In this document: piece by piece, positions 7,681 through 18,755 of the stretch
How positions within the stretch are numbered: position 1 is the stretch's first letter
How the letters are laid out: each line of letters starts with the position of its first letter
NCBI GenBank assembly: GCA_029851415.1
Contig: CM056741.1
Coordinates: 90,741,282 to 90,805,281 of the forward strand
DNA: 64,000 nucleotides
Source: Eretmocerus hayati
Taxonomy: Eukaryota > Arthropoda > Insecta > Hymenoptera > Aphelinidae
Reading direction: 5' to 3'
The notes under the pieces: model-generated
The model's input: the letters and a program-made list of their open reading frames with translations, nothing else
Told to the model about the DNA's origin: nothing
The model's database searches: none
Program-made: the position numbers and the translations under genes

Positions 7681-10600
7681 TTACATATTCTTATAATGAC
7701 CAAGCGCACGCGTTCTCACACCATCTCCTAATATGAAACGTTCATCATCATCTGCATAAAAGGCTAATTTCGTCTGCTTGATACTGTATACTTGATGTAA
7801 ATGATTCCTTATGAGTTTTTGTTCACAATAATAATCAACTCCGTCGAACAAGCATCTTTTGTAATCATCAAATCGAATCTTTTTTTTCAGTACACATCGA
7901 CATACACCTTTAGCAGCCTTTTTTTCTTCTAGCTCTTTTCGTTCATTCTCTTTGATCATTGCGTAAGCTTTCGGTCTGATACCAACAAATTCGAGTTTAA
8001 GCTCACCACCATATACTTCCTTCATTTTACCGAGCTCTTTCATGTTCACGCGCGGTATCGAGTAAGGATTATTTTCTTGAAAATTCGAAGTATCGAATTT
8101 TTCAATGCAGTCGCGTTTAATGAGGTCGGTAAATACGTCTCTAGTGTGAATCTCATAGATCAGACTGTCCGTATCTGTGTATAAAAGGTTGCAGGATCCG
8201 TCTAAATTATTATAATTTTGTAACATGTATCCATAATGAAAATCATACATAAAAAATCTTGAGATATCCAATACAGCGGACCCGACGTAGATCGCTTTGT
8301 CCATTTTTATTTGACGTTTTTTCAACTCTATTGCAACAAACTCCTCATCAAAGAGAACGATTCTATGAAATCTTGGATTGGAAACATATTTTTCGACACC
8401 ACTTTTCCGACGATCCCACAGAGTCTCCAGCTTGACCTCAATCCGATTACGAACGTTTTCCATGGACTTACCAAACACGGCACTGACCATGAATTTGAAA
8501 AGCTCTTTGCGGAAATCCGACGTTGCTCTCTTACGTAATTCAGTATTCAATGTGATGTAAGGTGCTAGCCACTCGGACTGTTGAAATTCGAGAACCCTGC
8601 GTACTCTTTTAAGCTGAAGGCCATTTGCTAGAGCCTGCTTTAATGCACGATAATGAATGACGTATCTCTTTTTGTCGTATAGAGTTGCACACAATTTCTT
8701 AACTTTTTTATTCTTAGCCCCTTGCGGGGCTATTTTTTCGGGACAGAATGGATAGTTTGAGTGTTTGTCATGAAGATCAGTCGGGTATATCAAGTCCACT
8801 TCGAGTATGTAACCTAAATCCGAGTCATCGCTGATTTTCGATACATCAAAATTTTTTGGGTTCATCACCCATTTGAAACCTTTGTAAGGGAGCTTTGTTT
8901 GCATTGCTGTTCCGTATAGATTGTTCATATCTAAATAAATGATGAAATTTGAATCTTGGCTTCCGTTGAAAGTCTTCATGTATTTATTATTAGCAACCGC
9001 ATGACGCTTCGAACACTGACTCAGACCACCTCTAATCGATTTTCCTAAGAAAAGTACCATGTCAATGTCAGTCAGTAACTCCATTTCAACTCCCGTCTTG
9101 AGAAGCATCACGTCCCAAGCGAAACCCGGTAAAGTGTAGTAGTGCGTGGGATCCAATGAATAGGTCTCTAGACAGCTATTCCTGAAGTCCTCGAAAATGT
9201 CTGCCAATAACATGACATCGGTCTTAAGGTAAAGATCTGAGTAGTCCCACAATGATTGACATCTAAAAACCCTCCAAACATCGATCGCATGCTTATAAGA
9301 CTGAGATTCTAACTCTGAATCTGTGAGTGAGTTATAGAAATCCCCGATTGGAGGTAGAGATGTTTCATCGAGTTTCGCTTCGCTATCTATGTAATCGTAA
9401 CAAAAAACCCCTTTTTTGTGAGGAGATTGAATGCTTCCTCATCATTCTCAGTGTTCAATAACTCTTTTTGGAATTGCTTCCTCGTTATGACCATATCTTT
9501 CTTAGGAAGTAAAGATGCTAATTTTTCGAGGCTCGAACTCAAAAATTTAAAGGAATCTATGAATGTAAGTTTCATCTTGGAAGCACCAAGGTGTTTTGCG
9601 AAGGAGATATAGTTCTCCATGTTTTGGGGTATGACCGTCAGCTCTCCATCAATATCGTAATTTAATGCCCTTATCAAAAAATGGGCGTCATATCTCGCTA
9701 AGTTATGGAAAATAACGGGAATGATAAATTTCTCTTGGTACAAGAGATTGCAATGAACGTGGGCAGCGCCTCTGAACCGTCCTCTAGCATGATGTTCGTG
9801 ATCACGTACCTTTATCTCATCCGGGTAGAATATCTTCTCACATATATGGCACGTTGTTGCTGCTTGGAATCTCTCTTCATCCTCCTCGCTCATGTTGAGA
9901 GGTGGGAAGTTGACAAACAGCTACGAAAAAAGCAGTAATACATTTTAATATATCATAACATCCATCATCTGTATCAATCTTACCTCTTCCACTTCAAAGG
10001 CAATCCTCTCAAGCTCCTTGACAAAGTCCCGAGCACAGTGCTGTCCTCTATATCTCTTGTAAAAACATCGAGTCTCATCAAAACGATCATGAAAGTAGAG
10101 TCCAATACTATATGGTTAATGTTTTTGAAAAGCTTGCTCCATCAGCTTGGATCTGACCTTCTTGAGATTTATTGAATGATGTAAACAATCTTCTTCATCG
10201 TCGTCATCAGACATCATCTGAACATCTTCGTCATCTGTATTTGAACCCAATTCTTGATTCATTTTGGTGAGCAGGCACTCAAAATCTGCGTAAACAATAT
10301 AAGGCGAGTCCTGTTTCTTCCAGTGATTGGTAAATCTCAGAACCGCTTCTTCCGGTCTTGGTAGAACGATTTTACATTCGTTTGCGGTTTTACAGTCTAA
10401 TGAGTGTCTATTTAGTTTTTTTTCACTCGAAAACGAATGAAAAAAAGTTTCACAGACGTACCTCTTGTGCATGTCCTTGTTGATCCCGCTAGAAATGAGC
10501 CTTGAGAGGTGTTTTATTGTGCAATAGTGTGCTCCATCTTCGTCCTCTAATAAGAGTAAATTGACATGTCTTGTCCTCTTTTTTGTAGTACGGTATGAAC

Positions 10601-11591
10601 CATATATGGTCTCTTCCTGTTCATCCACCTCATAGACATTTATTGAGATGTCATGATCTTTTTCAAACTGTGGGATGTCAGCATATGATATTGGGAAGTC
10701 TTCCTCACGCAATTTCAACCCCATTTCTTTGTTCTTCCAATGAGGATAGCTGTGGAGCTTATCTTGAGAGGATGATCCATTCTTCGCAGGATAAAGTCCT
10801 GCCATGACCGAATGAGCAAAACACTGATTTCCTCCACACTCGATGTTCACCACAGCATGTTTCTTCTTGATAAACTCTGGTAGTTCAATATATGATGCTC
10901 CGTTGAGGGGTCTTGTTTTGATTATATTTATTTTCAGACTGATAATCTCTTCTAGAGACCATCCACTGCCAACTTCTTCAAACTCAGATAATTGATCATC
11001 TATTGTTTTCAAATTCTTCTCATACCATTTCTGCAGATCGGACGATATGAGAAGCTCAATGTACGGAGTTTTGAAATGCTTTATCTCTCTTTTCTCATCT
11101 TTGATACAATAATATGCATCGAGAATTAGGGAGACTTTGGCTGATTTATGTTCTTGTAGGAACGATTCGACGTAAGGAATGATGTGGAGAACCGCTTCTT
11201 TCATGAATTCAGAAGGAACTATGTGGTCTACATTACCCACAACAGCTGTCCTTGCCCGCCGCTTGAAAGCCGTCTTGCTTTCGAAAAAAATGACGTTATT
11301 GAGCTGTCGTCGATGGCGTCTCTCATTCAAAATCTTGAAGATGCGTAGCATTCGATCTGCCTTACTCTCCAAGGCCTCCTTTTCCCCCGTCCATTCTGGT
11401 TTACTATTCTGCTTTATTCGTTCCAAGACACCTTTGATTATCTCAAACAGATCGAATGCACCCTTCTCAATCTTCCTACTGTTCCGTATTCTTTTTCTTT
11501 CTCGGAGAGAAACGTTCTATCTCGTGAGCTCTCGAAAAGCTGCGAGGATATCCTTCTCCATGAGACAAATTGTCCCGTAGATGTCAGCCAT
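7681..11591 (-). pseudogene. Family-B DNA polymerase (Polinton, protein-primed type), broken
   Basis: Reading leftward from ATG 11589-11591, about 1280 codons are recognisable, normal for the family. The N-terminal region has the Polinton-typical ECGGNQCFAHSVMAGLYP and SINVYEVDE blocks. The 3'-5' exonuclease motif YADFEC is near 10285, a CxxC/H zinc-like block (CHICEK) near 9850, and FHNLARYDAHF near 9695. Polymerase motif A (YLDMNNLYG) is at about 8935, motif B (FMVSAVFGKSMEN) at about 8475 and motif C (YTDTDS) at about 8175. Lesions: TAG at 11517-11519, TAA at 10116-10118, and a one-base frameshift in the G/T homopolymer at about 9402-9417. A 63-bp intron (9921-9983) keeps phase. This copy could not make full-length polymerase. 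Confidence 0.92.
9921..9983 (-). other. Spliceosomal-type intron in the DNA polymerase gene
   Basis: On the minus strand the coding sequence stops matching the polymerase at GAAGAG|GTAAGA and resumes after TTTTTTCGTAG|CTG, 63 bases later. Both flanking exons are in phase 0 and open: 44 codons from the TAA to the donor, then nine codons before MSEEDEERF. The removed segment contains in-frame stops. The donor and the pyrimidine-rich acceptor are canonical. Confidence 0.8.
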
Positions 11592-11654
11592 CCTCACGAG
11601 ATTGTGCTCCCTGAGCACGACTGGTGAAGTGTATGCCACCGCAGGTCTATTTGT

Positions 11655-12571
11655 ACCAATCCGTAGACGTGCGCACACTGTTCATGTAATGACAGAGAGT
11701 CTTTTCCTCTCCCCAGAGAACCCAAAATTTAAGCGTTATACCACATCGAGTGAGATGCGGTGAGCTCTTAGTCTGTGCAATGATTATGAAGGCTTACCGG
11801 ATAAGCTGATGAAATGGGTCTAAATGAGGTGGGTGAGGTCTCAGGCTAGTAGTAATGGATTGAGAGAGAGAAAATTCGTCAATGATCGTTAACATAAGAG
11901 TCAAGATCAGAGTGAGACTCACGCATTACATGGGCAGCTACGTCAAAAAGCGAGGAGATGTTTCGAAAGGGAAATTGCTTGTATATATTTGAAAGATCAT
12001 TCAGGTGCAGCGAGCCTTGCGTTATTGAGGTGAGTCCCGCTGACGAAATAATCTCACCGTCTCTTGAGAGATAATGTTCTGAACGCAATCAATACCACAT
12101 ACGGCCAGGAATCAATCAGTAGACGTATGCATACTGTTCGCATATTAACAGAAAGAATTTTTTTGACCCAAGACACTAGTAATTGAATCGTCATCATATT
12201 ACATCGAGGGACACACACCAATTTGCTAATCCACGCTATAATCATGAAAACTGGACAGATAAACCAATGTATCGGATCAGGAGAGAATGAAGCGTGGTGA
12301 GGTCTCTGACTAAGAGCAATGAGCCAGGCGTGTATATTTGACAACGAATGTTCACATCAAAGAGAAGATGAAAGCGAGGCCTACGAATGACACGGCCGAG
12401 GCCTTTGGAGAGCAGGCGAGCGTTTCGAAAGGGAAATCGTTGTATATTTTCGGACGAGTTTTCAGGTGTGGTGAGCATGTTGTTATTGAAACGAGGCTGA
12501 CTAATGGATTTTTCTCGTCACCTCGCGAGAGCTGATTATTTGAGTGCAATCATTACCACATGCGGTCGAGG
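11655..12571. repeat. Diverged tandem duplication, about 460-bp unit, two copies
   Basis: Copy 1 (about 11655-12110) and copy 2 (about 12111-12571) align along their length with many differences. Shared landmarks are GTAGACGT-GC-CACTGTTC at the starts, TTTCGAAAGGGAAAT--TTGTATAT in the middle (11965 and 12427), and CAATCA-TACCACAT-CGG at the ends (12088 and 12548). A fragment of a third copy may precede the first near 11630. The tract is non-coding on both strands. It lies between the polymerase start and the next gene, where promoters or replication signals could be expected. Confidence 0.65.
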
Positions 12572-13083
12572 ATCGTTCAAGATGACGTGGGCCTAAGATA
12601 CCTCTGTTGATGGGTAAATATAAACCTACGCATGAATGTAGAAAAGAAATCGAGGATGCTAGAGGATACATCTCCAACTGTGTTGGAGTGACTGACCTTG
12701 CTTCTATTGAGAAATGTATCTTATGATGACATGTGGTTTCGTTTTCTTCTGAACGCTCTCATTACATGTAAAGGCGAGATCGATAGTTTTGAGGGCCAAA
12801 GATATCTCCCATGACCAAGTGTCTCGGAGTGGAGAAACTATCGTTAGGAAATGCATGCTATTTATGACGTGGAGTTTCTTTTTCTCCATGATATGATGAT
12901 TCGTTTCCATTGCTATAGATTGGGGCCTCGGTCACCTCATCATGTTGGCTTTTCTTTCTCATATATTTTAGAGGTTACGTTTCGAAATTAGAAACTCGGA
13001 AAGATTAAGAGTTTCCCATCGGACGAGGGCACTATTACGCATCATTTTCAAACTCAAAGTGGTGGGCCAGGTGTAGGCTCTGC
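12572..13083. other. Non-coding stretch upstream of the OB-fold-like gene
   Basis: No convincing coding sequence or repeat is seen on either strand. The last 60 bases lead into the TATA/initiator promoter. Confidence 0.4.
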
Positions 13084-13117
13084 TATAAAAGGTTGAAACC
13101 GCGTCTATAGTATCAGT
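13084..13117 (+). promoter_or_regulatory. TATA box plus TCAGT initiator
   Basis: TATAAAA at 13084-13090 is followed 31 bases later by the arthropod initiator TCAGT (13113-13117), with the A at +1 (13115). The spacing is ideal for RNA polymerase II. The first ATG (13123) is only eight bases after the predicted start site, which implies a very short leader. Confidence 0.75.
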
Positions 13118-13122
13118 TCAGA

Positions 13123-13473
13123 ATGTTCCGGCAGTTGGATCAAGTCGCGAGTCTACCTCCCATCAGGAAGATCACGGACCTCAAGCAAGGATCGAAGTAC
13201 CAAATCAAAGGCGGGAGGATAATCAATACCAGATTCGGCCTCGCTGTCGTTCTCGATCTAGAGGATAGAAGAGGGAGGTCTTTCTCAAGCTTCCTCCCCA
13301 AACCACTATCCGACCTTATCCGCTCAGATCAGCAGAGATATGGAAGGATTCTACGCGAAAACGGCGGAGCTTCTCTATTGTATAAAAGAAGCGCGAAAAT
13401 TGAGTTCATCGATGGAGAAGGAGAAGAGCATGCGGATGAGGACCCAGCTTCGTCATCTGACGAGGATCAATGA
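13123..13473 (+). CDS. OB-fold-like small protein (putative ssDNA-binding)
   Basis: The 116-residue product starts at ATG 13123 just downstream of the promoter. The order ITDLKQGSKYQIKGGRIINT, RFGLAVVLDLED, SSFLPKPLSDLI suggests a five-strand OB-type barrel, and the tail is acidic and serine-rich (GEGEEHADEDPASSSDEDQ), as in single-strand DNA-binding proteins. I recall similar short proteins in arthropod Polinton-like loci. The stop TGA (13471-13473) is one base before ATG 13475 of the next frame, so a bicistronic message or read-on is possible. The single-strand binding role is inferred from the fold pattern only. Confidence 0.6.
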   Translation: MFRQLDQVASLPPIRKITDLKQGSKYQIKGGRIINTRFGLAVVLDLEDRRGRSFSSFLPKPLSDLIRSDQQRYGRILRENGGASLLYKRSAKIEFIDGEGEEHADEDPASSSDEDQ

Positions 13474-13474
13474 G

Positions 13475-14077
13475 ATGTTAATAAAATGTCTCTCCATCAT
13501 CATTGAGAACAAGTTGGAGGGGAACGAACCCATCGAATTTAGGAAATCGAGCCGTCCCAAATGCTGGATCGATATTTGTACGGAGGATGAAGATGAGTTC
13601 GTGGACGTGTGAGTATTAATTTCCTTCTTCACTGTATGGGAGTATGTGTTCGATCGTATAAGAATCTCCCATCATGTATTTACAGAGAGACGTGTGATGA
13701 TTCTGTTGTACCCGGTGCTGTTGTACCCATCGCGGTCAACTCCCACGAAGATGGGTCAGATATCGAAATGTGAGTATCATTTGTTGGTTCGGAAATCTAG
13801 AAGTGTGTAAGAATCAGTGATGATATGACATTTTTACTTCCAGTCTAAAGAATGCAGAAACAGTTCGAGCCAAAGAAGAGCAAGAGGAGAAGCGTAGGAA
13901 CAGACCACGTGAAACGTAAGTGGTTCATGCTGCTCATATATACCTCTGAAACAGTGGGTGATGTCGATAATTAACTTTTCCTTAATTTCTCGCTGTTTCA
14001 GGAAGCGTCACACTTTTGCGGAGAATAACACACGGATCCATTTTACGCGTCAATCTAAGAAGCGGCGATTAATTTAG
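13475..14077 (+). CDS. Four-exon gene of unknown function, basic C-terminus
   Basis: Exons 13475-13608, 13686-13769, 13844-13915 and 14002-14077 join in frame through introns of 77, 74 and 86 bp, all with GT-AG ends (donors GTGAGT, GTGAGT, GTAAGT; acceptors TTTACAG, CTTCCAG, GTTTCAG) and all in phase 2. The product is 121 residues: an N-terminal part with SSRPKCWIDICTEDEDEFVD, an acidic middle, a Lys/Arg/Glu helix (VRAKEEQEEKRRNRP) and a basic end (QSKKRRLI) that could be a nuclear localisation signal. The middle exons (84 and 72 nt) are multiples of three, so either can be skipped. The frame is open upstream into the preceding gene (ATG 13340), so the start is uncertain. No family recognised. 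Confidence 0.6.
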
Positions 14078-14136
14078 TGTGTGTAAGTTTCATGTATTCA
14101 ACCCAATTCTACTAACAGAATGTAATCTCAATCCTC

Positions 14137-14142
14137 AATAAA
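14137..14142 (+). terminator. Polyadenylation signal AATAAA
   Basis: AATAAA lies 59 bases after the stop of the four-exon gene, a normal distance, which supports the 3' end of that model. Confidence 0.6.
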
Positions 14143-14885
14143 TATAACTAACACGTATACAAAGAGTAGTTCAAATTATTATGGTACCTTTCCTGACTAT
14201 ACTGATATAATTCTGATTTCTTTGTATACTACAGTAATGGAAAAAATTATTCGCAATCATTCAGTATTCATACAGATATAGATTAAATACTCTCATTCGA
14301 CTCTGAATTTTACAAAAAAATATGTTGAAATAATTGATTTAGCGATCAATAACGATCAAATAGTGTAGAGTCGGAACAGGAGATCAGGAGTATGAAAGAG
14401 GAAGCGTAAAGCCAGTGTAGGTATGGCTTGTGGTGTATGGATAGAGACAACGAGGCGAGTCAAGCATAGCCAGTGGGAGTGCATTCTATTGCATAGTCCA
14501 GAGGTCTACATTATTTCCCGACTGTTATAAGACCGGTGTACATATGAATGGAAACGACGAGTCGAACTGGTGGTCCCTTTCACTCAGTTAGTTGAACCAT
14601 CCTATATTTTCCGTCTCGAGCGAGAATAGTATATGGATAAGCGGTGGCCAGTAGTCGAACGGCAGATGACTTTCACTTGATCGGAGAGGACTGACTTGTA
14701 TTTTGTATCTTGCCGGTGACCGATGTATAGAGACCGATGTATAGACCGATATACAGAGGGTACGAGTCCAGTGTCAGCTATCTTTCATTCGGTAAGCGGG
14801 ACTCTCTCACATTTTCCATCTCTTACGAAGCTGATGAATTTTCATTATGGTAAGGTGAGCCATAGTGAGTGTGTATGTATGTATG

Positions 14886-14927
<42 letters not shown>

Positions 14928-15455
14928 CTTAAGACGTACGCTTCAGACCAATTCTAGTTATAAACTACTCACAAGGTCAACTCGATTCCCAAATACTCCT
15001 CATCACAAACACACTTAGTACCCCACCTTTTCGAAAACTTGAGCCGCGTCAGTTGCAGGCAGAACACCAACGAGACAACACGCACTTTGCGCTCCAGGTT
15101 ACGACCTTGAACTAGGAGGCAGCATCGTCAGGTTAGTACCCATACTAATCCACATTTTAACATATTATATAACATCGCGGCGCGCGCGCACAATAGTAGA
15201 TGCACCATTCTTACGCTGGTGCAAGGTCATCTCCAGGTAGACCTCGATTTCTGGACATCATCGGGGACCCAACCGAGGATGACTCAGAAATCGAGGACCT
15301 CGACTTGGGGTTAACCCGAGGATAACCCTGATGGACATCATCGGGGACCCTCGGGTTGACTTCAACGTCGTCTACCGGGAGATGACCTTGCAGAAGGTCA
15401 GCGTAGAAATGGTGTATGAGGTCTACTTATGCTCTTAGTATGATTCTCTTAGTAT
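14143..15455. other. Non-coding stretch with a simple-repeat patch
   Basis: No gene is seen. A GTAT run followed by a TA run occupies 14872-14924. The 18-base string GGACATCATCGGGGACCC occurs at about 15254 and 15331 in a GC-richer tract (15225-15400). The right end of the Polinton may lie here but no inverted repeat was found. Confidence 0.4.
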
Positions 15456-17638
15456 GATTTTCTGTGAATGTCGATCTGGTCCCAAACCAGTTCTCGACGA
15501 GTGTTGATCTGATCTCATACCGGTCTTCCGCGATTGACGATGTGATCTTATACCTGCCCTTGGTGAGTGTCATTGCGGTGGCGTATAAGTTCTCGGCGAG
15601 TGTCGATATGGTCCGGTACTGGTCCTCTGTGAATGTCGATCTGATCCCGTACCAGTCCTCCGCGAGTGTTGATTCGACCCTGTACCAGTCCTTGGCGAGT
15701 GTTGATTCGGTCTCGTACCGGTCCTCGGTGAGTGTCGATCTGGTCCCGTACTGGTCCTCTGTGAGTGTCGATCTGGTCCCGTACTGGTCCTCTGTGAATG
15801 TCGATCTGGTCTCAAACCAGTTCTCGGCGAGTTTTGATCCGGTCCCAAACCGATTCTCGGCGAGTGTCGATCTGATCCCGCACCGGCCCTCCGTTAGTAT
15901 CGATGTGGTCCTATACCAGTCCTTGGCGAGTGTCAATTCGGTGTCGTATCGGTTTTATGCTAGTGTCGATATGGTCCCGCACTGGTCCTCGATGACCGTC
16001 GATCTGATCCCGTACCAGTCCTCCGCGAGTGTTGATTCGGCTCTGTACCGGTCCTCGGCGAGTGTCGATTCGGTCTCGTACCGCTCCTCGGTGAGTGTCG
16101 ATCTGGTCCCGCACTGGTCCTCTGTGAGTGTCGATCTGGTCCCAAACCGATTCCCGGCGAGTGTCGATCTGATCCCGTACCGGTCCTCCGTTAGTATCGA
16201 TGTGGTCCTATACCAGTCCTTGGCGAGTGTCGATCCGGTCTCGTACCGGTCCTCGGTGAGTGTCGATCTGGTCCCGTACTGGTGCTCTGTGAATGTCGAT
16301 CTGGTCTCAAACCAGTTCTCGGCGAGTGTTGATCCGGTCCCGAACCGATTCCCGGTGAGTGCGGATTTGATCCCGTACCGTTCCTCCGTGAGTATCGATA
16401 TGGTCTTATACCCTTGTTATTCCGGCGTCATATCAGTTCTGGACGAGTGTCAATATGGCCCTGCACTGGTCCTCGATGAATGTCGATCTGATCCCGTACC
16501 AGTCCTCCGCGAGTGTTGATTCGGCCCTGTACCGGTTCTTGGCGAGTGTCGATTCGGTCTCGTATAGGTCCATGGTGAGTGTCGATCTGGTCACGTACTG
16601 GTCCTCTGTGAATGTCGATCTGGTCTTAAACCAGTTCTCGGCGAGTGTTGATCCAGTCCCAAACCGATTCCCGGCGAGTGTCGATCTGATCCCGTACCGG
16701 TCCTCCATTAGTATTGATGTGATCCTATACCAGTCCTTGGCGAGTGTCAATTCGGTGTCGTATCGGTTCTCAGCTAGTGTCGATCTGGTCCCGTACTGGT
16801 CATCGGTGAATGTCGATCTGGTCCCAAACCAGTTCTCGACGAGTGTCGATCTGATCCCGAGCCGGTCTTCCGTGAAAGTTGATTCGGTCCCGTACCGGTT
16901 CTCGGCGAGTGTCGATCTGATCCATAGAGATATTACAGATAGAGGAGGGAAGAGGTGGGCCTCTCTGTAAGTGGGTTTTTCTCTACGAAAGAGAGAGAGG
17001 AAAGACAAGAAGTCCTCTTTTTTTCTCTCTCGCACCTGCGCGGCGCATTGCGCAGTCGACACCAAGACACATAGGCGCGCCGGAGAGGAGATAGTGTTGA
17101 CAGTTCACTCCTTGAGATGAAACTTGGCACTTTTATCCCCTCTTCAACGCGCCTATGTGCCTTGGTCTCGGCTGCGCGATGCGCCGCGCAGGTGCGAGAG
17201 AAAAAGGAAGAGGACTCCTCGTCTTTCCTCTCTCTCTTTCGCGGAGAAACGTATAGGCTGCGCTTCCCTCCTGTATCTGTAATATCTCTATGATCTGATC
17301 CCGTACCAGTCCTCCGCGACTGTTGATTTGGCCCTGTACCGGACCTTGGCGAGTTTCGATTCGGTCTCGTACCAGTCCTCGGTGAGTGTCGATCTGGTCT
17401 CGTACTGATCCTCTGTGAGTGTCGATCTGGTTCCAAACCAGTTCTCGGCGAGTGTTGATCCGGTCCCAAACCGATTCCCAGCGAGTGTTGATCTGATCCT
17501 GTACCGGTCCTCCATTAGTATTGATGTGGTCCTATACCAGTCCTTGGCGAGTGTCAATCCGGTGTCGTATCGGTTCTCTGCTAGTGTCGATCTGATCCCG
17601 TACTGATCCTCGATGAATGTCGATCTGATCCCGAGCCG
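15456..17638. repeat. 33-bp satellite array
   Basis: More than 50 diverged 33-bp units follow the pattern GAGTGTCGATCTGGTCCCGT plus 13 bases. Because 33 is a multiple of three, the array is open on both strands and reads as SVDLVPYWSSV-type or opposite-strand repeats. Units recur in mixed higher-order blocks: a block encoding YRSSVSIDVVLYQSLASV recurs at about 15870, 16166, 16694 and 17490, at spacings that are multiples of 33. No promoter or start supports translation. It is interrupted by the 368-bp insertion at 16924. Confidence 0.9.
16924..17291. mobile_element. Long-TIR MITE, Mutator-like by target duplication
   Basis: The 368-bp segment starts ATAGAGATATTACAGATA and ends with the inverse, TATCTGTAATATCTCTAT. 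The inverted repeats extend about 165 bp each with scattered mismatches, through the shared GAAAGAGAGAGAGGAAAGAC and CGCACCTGCGCGGCGCAT blocks. The flanks are the 10-bp direct repeat GATCTGATCC (16914-16923 and 17292-17301), which also matches the phase of the surrounding 33-bp satellite. A 9-11-bp duplication with long TIRs points to Mutator-like transposition; no transposase is encoded. Confidence 0.82.
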
Positions 17639-18755
17639 TATTTTACTTGCTTAATCAGCAAGAAAGGGGCGCATTAGATGCTCGTCATTTGAACTCGGGT
17701 TGAATAGAAAAAAAAAATTTTTGATGGCCTTTGCCGGAACCCCTAGAGATGAAATAAATTTTACTAATATTATGGAACTCGTATTCATGTTAATAGATTG
17801 ATCCAGTGCTATCTCCTGAGGAGTCCGAGGCTAAAGGAATGGCAGATTATTCACATGAAGACCTAGTTTGATTTGATAGTTTCGATTGTTTTATGGCAAG
17901 AAAATGAGATAGTGTGGGTTTTGTGACTTAGTTCATCATGTGATTATATCATAAAATATTTCCATAGTCACCAAAGAATCGCTTCCATTTATTGAAGGTC
18001 TCAAAAAATTGCTAAATCGTCAATAACAAAATCGGACGCATTCGACTCATACCGTGCATTACATGCGGGTGGCATAGTCGATTGACACATCATTCCAAGA
18101 AAAACATATTTGTACATTTGAGATAATCTTTTTCTTTTTTCATTTGACACAAGATATCCATCCATTGATTGTGACCTTCGAAGTATTCTTCGATAGCAAT
18201 GAGTTATAAAATTAGTCTATGAGCCGATCACTCCTATCTGAATTCATCAAAAAACTGTCTGGGAGCAACACGGCTTGTCTGATATCTGCGCGGATCGCAT
18301 CATTGAGATTCAAAGTGTACTTCTAATTGAAAATGACTTGCTAAGCAAAAAATATGTTATTGGATTTCAGTGCTCAAGTTTTCGATCGCGGATATTTCAA
18401 TCCAATCACATGCACGATTGTTCCTAGTAAAGTTATTCCAAGCCCGCTAGAATTGTAAGGTTAAGAGTACTATACTACAATGAATAAAATTTGATATCGA
18501 AAGATCATCATCTTCTCAAAATTTTGCATCTACTCTTTGAATCGGAATGAAACAAGCGATTCAAATTTTGATGTTTACCGCGCGGAGAACGATCAATAAA
18601 TGCAATACAAGTGAATGCGAGAACTACGCAAACTACGATAACGGTTTTGTGCCCTGAACTAACTTGGCTGCGCGTGGCACACCTATTCATTTTTTCCCGC
18701 CAAGGTATATCACCGCTAAAACCACAATATTAGATCAGTCACTATAGAAAGAGTA
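17639..18755. other. Non-coding, AT-rich stretch
   Basis: No gene, RNA or ordered repeat was recognised on either strand. Confidence 0.4.

Larger units (their letters stand above)
1..14077. mobile_element. Polinton/Maverick (adintovirus-like) element, left end outside window
   Basis: The span carries the diagnostic Polinton set: packaging ATPase, adenain-like protease, minor and major capsid proteins, a retroviral-type integrase and a family-B DNA polymerase. Genes lie in divergent and convergent blocks (minus 149-2017, plus 2134-7547, minus 7681-11591, plus 13123-14077). I see no terminal inverted repeat: the left terminus is beyond base 1 and the right terminus was not located, so the limits given are the first base and the last coding base. 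Structural genes are open; the polymerase and one accessory gene carry nonsense or frameshift lesions, so this is an integrated copy in early decay. That the 13.1-14.1 kb genes belong to the element is inferred from proximity and from the OB-fold-like protein. Confidence 0.88.

Noticed and set aside
1..14077. Free virus or bacterial contaminant
   Set aside because: The element has nonsense codons and a spliceosomal-type intron, and continues into arthropod-type repeats and retroelements in the same window, so it is an integrated copy.
15464..17557. Large plus- and minus-strand proteins in the 33-bp satellite
   Set aside because: Both strands are open only because the unit is a multiple of three; no promoter, start context or domain supports them.
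15456..17638. 33-bp repeats as a CRISPR array
   Set aside because: Units are contiguous and diverged, with no spacers, and the context is eukaryotic.
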